Below, piece after piece: positions 21,391 through 32,179 of a stretch of DNA of 64,000 nt. The DNA is from Tieghemiomyces parasiticus (lineage: Eukaryota; Kickxellomycota; Dimargaritomycetes; Dimargaritales; Dimargaritaceae), in contig JANBPT010000005.1 in assembly GCA_027575765.1 (NCBI GenBank), forward strand, positions 1 through 64,000, in the 5' to 3' direction. The notes beneath the pieces are model-generated. The model saw nothing but the letters and a program-made list of their open reading frames with translations, did no database searches and had not been told where the DNA came from. The position numbers and the translations under genes were made by a program. Each line of letters starts with the position of its first letter. Positions within the stretch are counted from its first letter, which is position 1.

Positions 21391-22721
21391 ATGAACGGAA
21401 TTCGTAGCCTTGGTAAGTGCCGCCATGTCCCTGCCTGATACGCTTATCCTTATGCAAGCCTTTGGAGAGATTTACTGCCAAGGACCTGACAGTTGCGGCG
21501 CCGTGATCCACCCCTTCTGCCCTTCAGCTGTGCTAATGACTGGCTCCTCTATTGCTAATTCCTCCGTATCGTTTCCTCTCAGGCGACCTTGACTCCAGCC
21601 GGACCCTCACGGTCACGGCGTGCGACGCTCGGACCGGCCAGAACTTTGAGCTCTCCTACACCAACTGCCGCAACGTTGGTAACGGCTCCTTCGGTGTTGT
21701 GTACCAGGCCCAGTTGGTACCCAGCGGCGAGCAAGTCGCCATCAAGAAGGTACTGCAGGACCGTCGCTTCAAGAACCGCGAGCTGGCCGTGATGAAGGAG
21801 GTCCGTCACTTCAATGTGGTGGAGCTTAAGGCCTACTTCTACGCCCAGGGTGATAACCAGGATGATGTGTACCTGAATCTGGTACTGGAGTACGTCCCGG
21901 AGACGGTTTATCGCGTAACCCGCCAGTACGCCCGGCTAAGACAGTCCGTGCCCATCTTCCAGGTCAAGCTGTACATGTACCAGCTGTTCCGCTCCCTGGC
22001 CTACATCCACTCCACGGGTATCTGCCACCGCGACATCAAGCCGCAGAACCTGCTGCTCAACCCGGCCACCGGCGTGCTCAAGCTGTGCGATTTCGGTAGC
22101 GCCAAGGTGCTCGTGGCGGGCGAGCCCAACGTGTCATACATCTGCTCCCGCTACTACCGGGCACCGGAGCTAATATTCGGGGCCACCAACTACACCACTA
22201 GCATCGACATTTGGTCGGCGGGCTGCGTGATGGCTGAGCTCATTCTGGGCCAGCCTCTCTTCCCCGGCGAGAGCGGAATCGACCAGCTGGTCGAGATCAT
22301 TAAGGTGCTGGGCACACCCACCCGGGAACAGATCCGCAGTATGAACCCCAACTACCAGGACCACCGTTTCCCGCACATCCGGCCCCACCCCTTCTCGCGT
22401 GTGTTCCGCAACCGTGCCCCGGCAGAGGCCCTGACGCTGCTGACTAGCCTGCTCGACTACACGCCTACCGAGCGCCTGAGCGCCGTGGAGGCCATGGTAC
22501 ACCCCTTCTTTGACGAGCTACGCACCCCGGGGCTCACCATGAGCAACGGCGGGGCTCTTCCCCAGCTGTTTGACTTTTCCGTTGCCGAGCTCTCGGTCCG
22601 GCCCGACCTCAAGCACAAGCTGGTGCCTCCGCATGCCGAGGCTGAGCTGGCCGCCCGGGGTATTAATCTCGAGTCGTTCGTTCCTACTCCGGCCACCCAG
22701 AGCCGGCCCGCTCTCGACTAA
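21391..22721 (+). CDS. glycogen synthase kinase 3 family Ser/Thr kinase, 386 aa
   Basis: Two exons. A 22-nt first exon (21391-21412) carries the ATG and seven codons; the second exon is 21583-22721. The 170-nt intron has GTAAGT, a GCTAATT branch-like site and CTCTCAG, in phase 1. The joined start reads [13 protein letters not shown]. Kinase landmarks in order are the P-loop GNGSFGVV (40-47), VAIKK with the ATP lysine at 62, catalytic HRDIKPQN (about 156), DFGSAK (177) and activation loop [14 protein letters not shown]. Tyr193 corresponds to the activating tyrosine of GSK3. The arginine/lysine set needed for primed substrates lies within the conserved core. Length and motifs fit GSK3/Skp1/Rim11-type kinases, cytosolic and nuclear regulators of metabolism, cell cycle and differentiation. 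The start rests on the splice model: without it, the long exon has no suitable ATG ahead of the conserved region. Confidence 0.95.
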
Positions 22722-23547
22722 GGTGGGGCCGGCCACACCGTCAGCCTCTCCCCACCGATGACGCCAGGCGGCTAGCTCCTCTCTGCTTGCTTCGCGCCTG
22801 GTGCCCAGCTTTGTCAGCCAGGGATTGCCCAGTTTTCGGCACATTTTGCGTAAGGGGTGACCTTCTTCCTCGGAGTTTCAACCGCAAGAGACCCTTAGCT
22901 GCGCATCAGCTTCGGCTCACTTTATCCACTGTGGTGCACGACTGCTTCCCTAACTGCCAATCAACGATGTCTCCTTTGCGCGCCTTTCCTTTTCTATTAT
23001 TTTCAGCTCTCACCCCCCCCCTCCACCCTTTCGTTCTTTTCGATCTTTAGTCCGCTTCATATCCACCTATTCTAACCCCTGTCTATCTTTCGTTCGTGCT
23101 TCCCTCGGGCTTGTTCTTCAACCAATTTATCTCCCGTGTTTCTGCTCAGTCCGTGCCTGACTCTCTTCCCTCTCTGTGATCTAATACTATTATATACAAC
23201 ATATCCATTTGAGGAGTGTCAAGGTTAGTAACGTGGTGAGCTGCTTACCAATACGAAGCGTGTGTCCCCCCTCTCTCCCCTCCAGTCCATCCAAAGGTTA
23301 TACGTACCATGCAGGGCAGGCCATTGAAGTTGAGTCAGAGCCGTGGTGTCGCCTCGGTCCAATACAGCGGTGGAATGTAAGGCTCCAGTGTTGACCTCTA
23401 CTGCACCTGAGCCACCCATTGCCCCTCAACTGCACCCCGTACGCTGTTTGTCGTCCGTCACCATCCACTGATGTCGCAAAATCAAGGCCCAACCTAGCTG
23501 TGCCCATTTCGACCCATCCTGTACCTCCCGTCGGGCCCTACCGAAGG
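22722..23547. other. spacer between GSK3 and METTL23-like genes
   Basis: Pyrimidine-rich, no gene. It holds the GSK3 3' end, a C-run near 23017, and the presumed promoter of the methyltransferase gene. A frame open from 23419 into exon 1 of the next gene has no ATG before 23548. Confidence 0.5.
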
Positions 23548-25115
23548 ATGCCAATGGCATATACAATCGCCACAGCCACCACCACTCGGCGCTACCACTT
23601 CCATCGAAATGCCTCGGGTACATGTGTGACCGTCCAGATCCGGGAGGTAGGAATTGCAAATAATAATAGTAATCACAATAAGCAGGCTTCCGTTCAGTTT
23701 CGAGGCCATCACTAGGCAAGATAGTGCACCTCCTCCCTCCAATCCACCTCGGTCCGGTTGAGAGACTTGACACCCCCGTAGACAGTGAGTGTATTGATTT
23801 TAAGACGGTCTGGTTAACCTAGTTTGCACAATGTGTCTGGGGGAGGGGAGGGGCTAAGTCTAACTTAGCCACCTTTCTCCGCCAGTCAATGTGCGTAGCC
23901 ACTTCATTATGCTCCCTAGGACTAACGGAACCAGACTTGTCCCGATTAACTTCCATTGGATGTGTCAGGTACTAGACCCTACATTCGGCTGTTTTGTGTG
24001 GCCGTCGGCGATCCTCCTAGCCTGGTACTTGTACACGCATCCAGAGTTGGTACGCAACCAACGTGTTATTGAGGTAGGGGTATATTTTGCTTTGGATAAA
24101 CGTATAATTTCGGTCCGCCAGCTGGTAGTGTGCAGAGCGAAGCGCTCCCCCTCCTCCTCCTCCCCTCTATAATTAATAGACTGGTATACATGTACCCATC
24201 TCATCCTTGCGACTTCAATCTATGGTAGCTGGGCGCCGGGACCGCGCTGCCGGGCCTCGTCAGCGCCCGCCTGAGAGCCCGTACCGTAACCCTGACGGAC
24301 CAGGCTGATCCACCCCAAATTCTTGCCAACTGCCAGCAGAATGTCGCGTTGAACCCGGGCGCCGAGAATCCCGCCGTCGTGGTCGAACCACTGCCGTGGG
24401 GCGACTACACCTCCGCAACCTTGCAACGGCTGGCCCGCGAACCGCCGGACCTGATGATCGGTGCCGACTGCCTGTACGATGCCGCCGGTAGGTGCCAGAC
24501 CCCCCCCCCCCGGAGTGGGGCTACTTATGACGGCCTGAAGTTTGGTATTAAACTGCCCGTGGTCCCGTGGCTGTCTAACGATGTATACTATTCTTTTCTT
24601 TTTCCCCCTTCCCCTCCCCCTTCTCTCTCCCTCCCTCCCTTTAGAATTCGAGAACCTGATCAGTACAGTGGCCTACCTGCTGGACCACCGGCCCGAGGCG
24701 CGCTTTCTCACCGTCTACCAGAACCGGAGGTAAGCAGCCTGACCATCGCCAACTAGCAGTTCCCTCTTAGCCTGGTGTGCTAGTTCGCGCTCTAGCGACC
24801 CAGCTACGCATTAGCCCTTACCGTTCATCGACTCTAACCTTGTCATTGCGCAACCCCCCCCCCCCTGCGGAACCACTTTATAATAGCGGCAAACGTAATA
24901 TAACTCACCTGCTCGAGCGTTGGGGACTCCAAGCGAGACATGTCGCGGTAGGTGAGCCCGCCAATCCTGGGGCTTGTCCCTCGTCGATGGCAGATGGTGT
25001 GCCGGAGATGTGCGCTGACTACGTTACAGATGACCACATGATTACTGCAGATACCATCGAGGCTACCGCCGACGGGCTGTGCCTCTACGAAATTCGAAAG
25101 CGGACCATTGACTGA
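23548..25115 (+). CDS. METTL23-like methyltransferase (family 16), 258 aa, five exons
   Basis: Exons are 23548-23646, 23969-24073, 24229-24487, 24645-24729 and 24887-25115; introns are 322, 155, 157 and 157 nt. Phases fit at every junction and the joined length is a multiple of three. The product follows METTL23 from end to end. It has an N-terminal strand (YHFHRNAS...VTVQIRE), then VLDPTFGCFVWPSAILLAWY, SAM motif I VIELGAGTALPGL spanning exons 2-3, and the acidic PPDLMIGADCLYDAAEFENL spanning exons 3-4. FLTVYQNRSGKRNITHLLER spans exons 4-5, and the C-terminal strand is GLCLYEI. Human METTL23 has been reported to methylate histone H3 arginine; the fungal substrate is unknown. Three donors are GTAGG. 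The start at 23548 has A at -3; a second in-frame ATG is two codons on. Individually the exons look like noise, so automatic callers could miss or split this gene. Confidence 0.85.
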
Positions 25116-25709
25116 CGTCTTAACCGCTATCCAGAGCAACCAGGGTAACCCCCCCCCCCCCCCATCAATACACACAGCGTCAATAATTTCTAGTTGGTCA
25201 CAAATAATAGGTGTTGAGCGTTAGTGGCGCGGGCTCAAGGTACGGAGCGCTCGCAACAGTTATCCGTAGCGACGGGTGGTTGCGTTGGGAAGTGGGCTCC
25301 CACAATGAACTCCGATTCGATGGGCTGTGAGCCGTACCCCTCCCCCCGCCCCCACCCCGAGCCCCACACCACTCCCACGCCCAGACCCAGCTTTCTTCCG
25401 ACAGCCCCCTCCCCCATCACACCAAAATGCCAAACGTAAACTTTTGGCACACCTGCCCGGCCTTACCGTTGCCACGGGTCTCGGGCCGAACGCCGTGCGC
25501 AGGTACTTGTCAGTGGCCGCCCTTCTACAATTCACACTGACTACCTCCCCGTCCCCATCGCCTTGTAATTAGTTTAGCCAAAGTCCCCGACCCTGCCGTT
25601 CTATGGTCCTCAGCACGAGGTTCCTCGTCCCTACGCATCCTCCGACTCACTGCCTTGGCCGAATTTTGCTCTTGACCACTCTTCTTCCGCTCGCCCTCAT
25701 CCTTGCGCG
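25116..25709. other. spacer with C15 tract
   Basis: 594 bases between the methyltransferase and Rim20-type genes. It contains a run of 15 C at 25149-25163 and Pro/C-rich low-complexity sequence (25335-25425). No gene supported. The last part is the Rim20 promoter. Confidence 0.55.
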
Positions 25710-28695
25710 ATGGCGTCCCCACCGCCCTCTCCGGAAGAGGCCACCAACCTGTTTAGTCTGCCGTTCAAGCAAGCGCTCGACCACACATCCCTCCGTGCCA
25801 AGCTGACCGACTGCATCGTACATGTCTATGGTGAGCCTGTGCAGCCCTACCTGGCGGACCTCCACGTTCTGGATGACCTACGAGGCCAGTGTCGGACCGT
25901 GGTTGAGGTCGGACCTGAACTGGCCCCGCGGCTCCAGCGGTACTATGCGCAGCTGACCCAGGTGAGCCGCAGGTTTCCTGCCGATGTGTGCGGGAAGCCT
26001 GGCCTGTCGTGGCGCGACGGGTTCCCCGAGGTCGCCGACCGACCGGTAGCGGCACCGGGCCTGTCCTACGACCGGGCCGCGACCCTCTTCAATCTCGCCG
26101 CGGTGTACAGCGCTCTGGCCCTTCGCGAAGATCGGCTGGTCGCTACAGGTCTCAAGCGGGCCTGCCATTACTATCAGCAGGCGGCCGGGGTCTTGGACCA
26201 CCTCCAGTCCCGGGTGGTGAGCGAGTGGACGTCCGGGGCCGACCCGACGGAAGCGGTCGATTTCCAACCGGGGGTACTCACCGTCCTGCGTCTCACTATG
26301 TTGGCACAGGCCCAGGAGTGTTTCTGGCAAAAGGCCGTGTCCGACCGGCTCAAGGATAGTCTCGTGGCCAAACTCGCTAGAGAGACGGCCGCCCTCTACA
26401 CCCATGCCCGCGATGCCCTACACGCGTCGGCCGTCCGTTCGCATTTTCCGGCTGCCTGGGAGGTCCAACTCACCGTCAAGGCCGCCCACTTCGAAGGAGT
26501 TACCCAGTACCGCGCGGCCTGTGATTGCATGGCCGCCAACCGGTTTGGCGAGGAAATCAGCCGGCTCCGGTGGGCCCTCGCCCGGGCCCAGCGTGCGGCC
26601 ACTATCGCCCTGCCCGTCCCGCCAACCGACCCAGCCCTTGCCCAGCTCTCCCGGGTCCGTGCCGAACACCGTACCATCGCCCACACCTTGGCCGACCTAG
26701 CTTCCCTACAGCGGGTCCTAGCGTCCAACCTGCAGCGCGCCGAAAAAGACAATGACGTTATCTACCTCGATCTGGTTCCACCCTTTGACCAGTTACCCGT
26801 GATACCCGCCGCGTCCATGGTGAAGCCGTTGCCACCTGCGGAGGTGACTGACCCTTACACCCACCTCGGCGCCCGGTCGCCGCTGGGCCCACCGCTATTG
26901 GCTGGTCTTCTGCCATTTGCCGTCCACCAGGCCGTCAGCGTCTACTACGATCGGAAACAACAATTCGTCAACGAGCGCATCGTGGAACCCCTCGAAGTTC
27001 TGGCAGCCCAATACCAGAGGTGCGTGGCTGGACCTACACCGGGCATGTCCATACGGTACCATTGTAATCGAGGCTAGACCATGATAAGCATGATGATCTA
27101 ACCCCTTGTCAACGCTTACCGCTTATGCAACCCCCCCCTCCCCCTTCCTCCCCTAAACAGCACGCTCGATTCGCTGCGTATCCCCGAGACCCTCGAGTGC
27201 CTCACGCCCCGGGAGGCCATACCACCGTCCATCCAGGGTGCGGTGCGGACGGTTCAGTCCCAGGGCGGCTGTGGAGCCGTCGAGCAGCTTTACCAGCGGG
27301 CCGGGCACCTGGGCGGAGAGTGCGAGTCATTACTTTCCTCGGTACGTGTTTGGCGATTAAGGTGGTATCTAGTATTATTATTATTATCCAATGCCGCCTG
27401 GTGCCATGCGTTTGCTAACCCCGTCGGTGCATTAATAACGGCCCCGTTACCTTTGGCGCCCAAGCCAAAACAAAGGCATATGCATCTGGTCAACCATTCT
27501 AATCCTTATGTTTTAATCCGGCTCACCCTTCGCCTACCTCGCTTCCCTCATTTTATTTAATCCGACGGTTTAGATTGCGAAAATGGTCCACGATAACCCG
27601 CCACCCGCCCTGTCCGTACCTGGCCAGTTCCTTTCCACTGCCGATACTAGCCCGCATGCCCAATGGCGGAGTAACCTCGATGAGTACCAGCGGTCCCTAG
27701 CCGAGGCTAAGCGTAACCACTTGGTCACCGAGAAGCGGCTGGCGAGTTGGGTACCGTTCTTTCGCGTGCTTGGTGGCGCCCAGGTATGTGGAACGCATCT
27801 TTTCGAGTTACCGCTCTCCCTTTTGGCAAAAGTCGCATCGTCATGGAATGCCTGCCTATGGGCAGCGACAGTGGCCTGCGCTCATTCGTCCTCTGCCCGT
27901 CACTAATGTTTTACTTAAACTTGCAACCCCTCTCCCGTTCCCGTTCCCTTGCGTGCTTGCCTCAACCCTCAGTCCCAGATCATTGCCGCCTTGCCTTCCT
28001 TGCAAGGGCTACAGCTTTCGGAAGAGGAGCACCAGCTTCTGCATCGCCTCGCTCAGGCCCGTGATGAGGCCGACCAGATGGCCAAACAGTGGCAGTCAAT
28101 CGTTGACGAGGCACGAGTGGCTTGTTCTCAAGACGATATTGGTACGTTAATTATGCCCTAGTCAACCCCATACCCGGCGTAGCCGCTGTGCCACTCGCAG
28201 GCTGTACCCCTCTACCGTTTATCCTAACCTAGCTCGCACTGCCTTACCCCGATTCGGGATGCCGACTCTCACCCCGATCTTTTAGGTCCGGCACTTTCAA
28301 ACGCCGTTCCGTTCTCATCGGGTGCCATGACAGGTCACGTCGCCTCTGAAAACGGTCACCAGTTTGAAGAAATATTCACCGAACAACTCACACGTTACGA
28401 TCCCTACGTGAAACGGATCGAGCAGGCCCGCGCTGAATTCACCGCCATGATGGAAACTCTGGCCTCTCTAGGCCGGGCGGTCAGCGACGTCAAGCACCGT
28501 CACCCGGAATCCGCCGCACGGGACAAAGCGTGCGCCAACCTCAAAACGGCCGGTCTAAAGTATCAAGAGCTCATCGATTCTGGACGCTATAGTATTCAAT
28601 TTTATGAAACCCTTACGCGCAACGCTGAGCAGCTGCGCGATCAGGTACGGGACGGGTTAGTGGCCGGTGGTGGACGGCGGGTCCGCTGGGCCTGA
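25710..28695 (+). CDS. BRO1-domain protein of Rim20/PalA type, 759 aa
   Basis: Five exons: 25710-27019, 27161-27341, 27574-27783, 27973-28141 and 28286-28695, with introns of 141, 232, 189 and 144 nt and consistent phases. BRO1 domain covers about residues 10-385: FSLPFKQ start, YDRAATLFNLAAVYSALA, GLKRACHYYQQAAGVLDHL, LAQAQECFWQKA and the family signature AEKDNDVIYLDLVP. The V-shaped coiled domain follows (about 390-740), beginning YQSTLDSLRIPETLE and ending KYQELIDSGRYSIQFYETL. The protein stops soon after, without the Pro-rich tail of animal ALIX or yeast Bro1, so Rim20/PalA is the better match. Rim20 binds ESCRT-III and YPxL motifs in the Rim101/PacC regulator and scaffolds its processing in ambient-pH signalling. 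That role is by homology. An additional 3' exon is not excluded. Confidence 0.88.
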
Positions 28696-29661
28696 GCTAT
28701 AGCGCCGGGATTGTACTGTGATATCACAGGTTACATTGTTACACGACAGTAAAAAGGGAGTAGAGGAACCTTGTAAACCCTCCCCCCCCCCCGATTTGTT
28801 TTTTTCTCCATGGCTTTGAATAGCTGCGAGTGGAAAAAAAGATGCTGGTCGAGACCGACCAGACGATATATATTGGTCCCATAAACCACCTTGTTTCGGA
28901 CCTGTAAGCACCTGATGGATGAAGACCATCATGATGAGTTTATGGGCCAAGGGCGCTACGTACAGGCAATACTTGAGGAGAGCGAAGCACTGCTAACAGA
29001 GCATTTCCCCTCTGGTGTGTTCACTCCTGGTATCGCTCGTAAAGTTCCTAATAAATTGCAATCACCAATCTGTGTCTCTCGTCAAGCCCCTCGGTGCCTG
29101 TACCGCACTGGGCCACACCCCATGCCCACATGTTCCGTATCCCCGATATGTGCGGATGCGACATACTATGGTATTCCTACCAACGGCACATAGGGGGCCA
29201 ATCCACGCTGGTGTGGCGGTCCCACAAGTATAACCGATGTGGTCGTACTGGCGTCGCCACACGTCACAAGTCAAACGCCATGAAATCTCTGCCGGCCACC
29301 CCCACCCCAATGTAGATATCGGACCGTCGGCCAGGCGACTGAAGCGCGGTGGTCGTTGCCGTTTTGTTGGGTAGGTCGGGGTTCCGTTGTGTCGCATGGT
29401 CCTCCTTTCGGTCACTCATCGCAAGGCTGACTACAATTATGACCATCATCGACCCCCTCCCCCCTCCTCCCTATCAGCTCGCGTGGATATACTCTCGCGC
29501 TCCCTCCTCCCGGTCCACCTTCATATTACATATATAAATCAACTTGATAAAAATTATCCGGCTGGAAGCATCACATTTTCTTTCGTGTCGACACATCTGC
29601 GCTTCGACCCTTCCTCCTCCCTCCCCCGCTTGTCTGAGAACCCTAAATTTTTGTTTGCATC
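28696..29661. other. spacer with a protein-like fragment
   Basis: 966 bases. A C-run (near 28783-28793) and T-run follow the Rim20 stop. At 28915-29193 a short plus-strand frame reads MDEDHHDEFMGQGRYVQAIL and LEESEALLTEHFPSG before becoming unconvincing. It could be a gene relic or a small exon; I do not call it a gene. The last 140 bases contain the promoter of the F-box-like gene. Confidence 0.45.
29531..29539 (+). promoter_or_regulatory. TATA-like element of the F-box-like gene at 29662
   Basis: TATATAAAT, 131 bases before the ATG, preceded by a C/T-rich stretch. Resembles elements at similar distance ahead of the two other secreted-protein genes. Confidence 0.4.
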
Positions 29662-31214
29662 ATGCAAGCCGTTCATTTCGCGGGTCTTTGCCTAGCTACC
29701 TTGGCAGTTGCGTTAGGGTTACCAGGCGCTTCCGGAACCTCACTTGAACACGTTCCCTACGATGTACTACCAGCTATTTTGAAACACTGCACGCTGACGG
29801 ATCTCCGCCAATGCCTACTCACTAGCAAGGCTATCCGCATAGCCACCCGAACCACGCGTGAATTCAAAGTGGTAAAGGTAGGTGTTCCGTTGCCAAAGAT
29901 GGCTTTTGTAGAGTGCAGTTTGACGACCCTTGGCTCCCATTGTGCCATTAGGTGCTTGTCTCTTTATTGGTCGCCATAACTCGTCCCCTGCTTTACAGCT
30001 ACCTCGTACCAGCCCCAGTGCCACCCGACTCTCTTATTAAGAACTAAATAGATATATACATATATCCAACCTTTTTTCCTCGCTCGCAGCAACTTGACGA
30101 TTACCGAAACAAAATCCTTGCCTGCGAGTCATTTTTGACCGGGTCGTCCACCCTCACGCGCCAAGGTGAGCCGGTACCTGAGGAGGAGAAGCAGTGCGCT
30201 GAGGTCAAACCCGCCTACTTTCCTTTCCTACGCAACCTGTTCTACCGGAATTCCATCGAAGCGCGCCTGACGGCCTTTTCCATCTCGTCGCTCGGCACTA
30301 TCACCCCCCGGCGGTTGCGCCGCACCCCGGCGAACCTTATTGGGGAACCGCCGGAAACCGTTGAAGTCGAACCCGTCAGCGACGAAATAGCCGCCGACCA
30401 CTACCGTCGCCACTTCTTGCTGGACTTAGGACACCAGAATATAGAGTTTGCGGATCAGCTGGCGGCGTTCCGCCCGGCTCTCCGCGACATCAATGCCGCC
30501 ATGTTTCCTCGTCTCCTTCAGGTTGGATTGGCCCCACCCGCTCGTTCCACGTTAGACCCCATCATGTACGCCCTGGCCAGCGGCCACGACCGATTCCTGG
30601 CCGCCCTGACGCGGTTCGTGGCGCTTGAGCCTACCAAACACGACCTGCAGTACCAGCTCCACCGGGAGATACCGGAATCGCACTACAGCATGGCCAAGGA
30701 GCTGTTCTTCTTGCACGAGGAGCGTGTCATGAGCAATGCTTTGCTGGCGGGAATGCGGAACAGTCCCGAGGGGCAGGAACGCTGGCAGGAATCGCTTCCC
30801 AATGAGTTGGCCAGTCACCTCAGCGTGGCGGTAGCCACCGGGCTGGCCGGTCTAGGTCACTTTGATGAGCTACGACGGTACCTAGCGGCCATCGACAATG
30901 TTCTCTACCAGGATAGACTCACCCTCACGAGTAGAAATCGATTGGTACCGGTCGTCATCGGGGCGGCAGCGGCGATGAACCAAGTAAAGATTCTCCAGCA
31001 TTACACAGCTCTCATGCAGCCTATTGCCGTCCGAGTACTCCAGGAGACCCTGCTCAAGAAGGGACTCGTTTTAGCCGCCGCGCGACTAGTCGAGGCGGAG
31101 AAGTGGGCCCATCACAGCGCCGCCATGGTCGACTTAACGATGATAGCCAAAAACCAGCTGGTTTTCTACAACGATGACCAGCAGCTGTTCTATTTGAGCT
31201 ACGGGCCCTTATAA
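29662..31214 (+). CDS. secreted F-box-like protein, 446 aa
   Basis: Two exons, 29662-29877 and 30090-31214, with a 212-nt intron (GTAGGT donor, CTCGCAG acceptor) in phase 0. Residues 1-25 are a textbook signal peptide: hydrophobic LATLAVALGL, then small residues GASG as cleavage site. An F-box-like segment follows at once (about 27-65): LEHVPYDVLPAILKHCTL, then TDLRQCLLTSKAIRIATRTT. This matches the usual pattern of LP..vl..I......DL..C...SK.ir. The rest is about 370 residues of helical sequence without recognisable repeats, containing runs such as ALASGHDRFLAALTRFVALE. The gene at 37.7 kb (minus strand) has the same architecture and the same intron position. Classical F-box proteins work inside the cell in SCF ubiquitin ligases, so a secretion signal is odd. 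Function unknown. F-box assignment is from pattern only. Confidence 0.85.
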
Positions 31215-32179
31215 CGGGCAATCTAGGTCATCTAGGAACCTGACACCTGCTACGCTGAACAAGTGTATTGGCTTAGCTAGGGGGGTGGCCTTGTTGTATC
31301 ACCGCTTTTTTTTATTTTTATTTTTTTGGTGTTTGTTCTGAAATAAAGTTAAGAACACTCCCATTCCTAATGTCGTGTCAATGCGCCACAGGCTGACCAT
31401 GTAACATCCAAGAGCTTGATGTCAGCCAGACTGCCCATCGGCCGAGAGGAATTTTCCGCAGCGACAACAAAGGCCGATCATGAATTGTGGCCTTGGCGGT
31501 CGCAGTTATGGATTGTGCCAGGGGACCGGCTAGAGAAGCTCCTTCCTCCGTGATGGCACCTGAGGACGGTGGAAGGCAAAGGAGACCTAGTCTTGCTGAC
31601 TTCTTTGGGGGGGGAGGCTGGTCACCCCTTGCATTGGGAAGAGAAGGTGCAGTACTAGAGTAATGCCATGCTGTGCAGTCCAGCCCGCTTGAGGGCCAAA
31701 TGGTAGCGCTGGGGCTGTGGATTAAATGGGGCGGGGAAGGAACAAAAATGGGTATCCCGTGACTGCCCGCCCCCCTTCTCCTGACCACCAGTGTCGCTCC
31801 TCTATTCCTCTCACCTTTGTAAGCCAACATTAGCCCAACGTGGAGTGGTCGACTGGCCCGCCTTTGAGCGGGTTAATATCTTTAAGGGCCTGTGCTGCTC
31901 AAGGCCAGGTTACGTGGTGGAAGTTTCTGTCTACAACATAGGCAAACTCTGGTTGTCCTTGTTAGCACCCACCACCTCCCCTGCCGAGGTCTTAGTCGCT
32001 TGCCGCTTATCCCGTTCGCCTGCAACCGACCACGAACCCGTCGGCCTCATATTCCCTGCTGCATTCCCATTCCCATTGCTACTCCAGAGTCACAACTGCT
32101 GCCGCCCGCTATAGCTTACAACGGCCACCGTACGGTGTTCAACCTTTCCGACGATACTTCTCCGTACCGACAGGACTCC
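31215..32179. other. spacer with poly(A) signal and T-rich tract
   Basis: T-rich run at 31304-31327, then AATAAA at 31342-31347, about 130 bases after the F-box-like stop, a plausible 3' end signal. The minus-strand frame at 31378-31830 starts with ATG but has no coding bias or motif and is not called. The last few hundred bases are the PQ-loop gene promoter. Confidence 0.5.
31342..31347 (+). terminator. AATAAA polyadenylation signal of the F-box-like gene
   Basis: Canonical hexamer 128 bases downstream of the stop codon at 31214, following a T-rich stretch; position suits the 3' end of the upstream transcript. Confidence 0.5.

Noticed and set aside
31378..31830. 150-codon minus-strand frame with an ATG
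   Set aside because: No codon bias or motif. It overlaps the 3' region of the F-box-like gene and the promoter of the PQ-loop gene.
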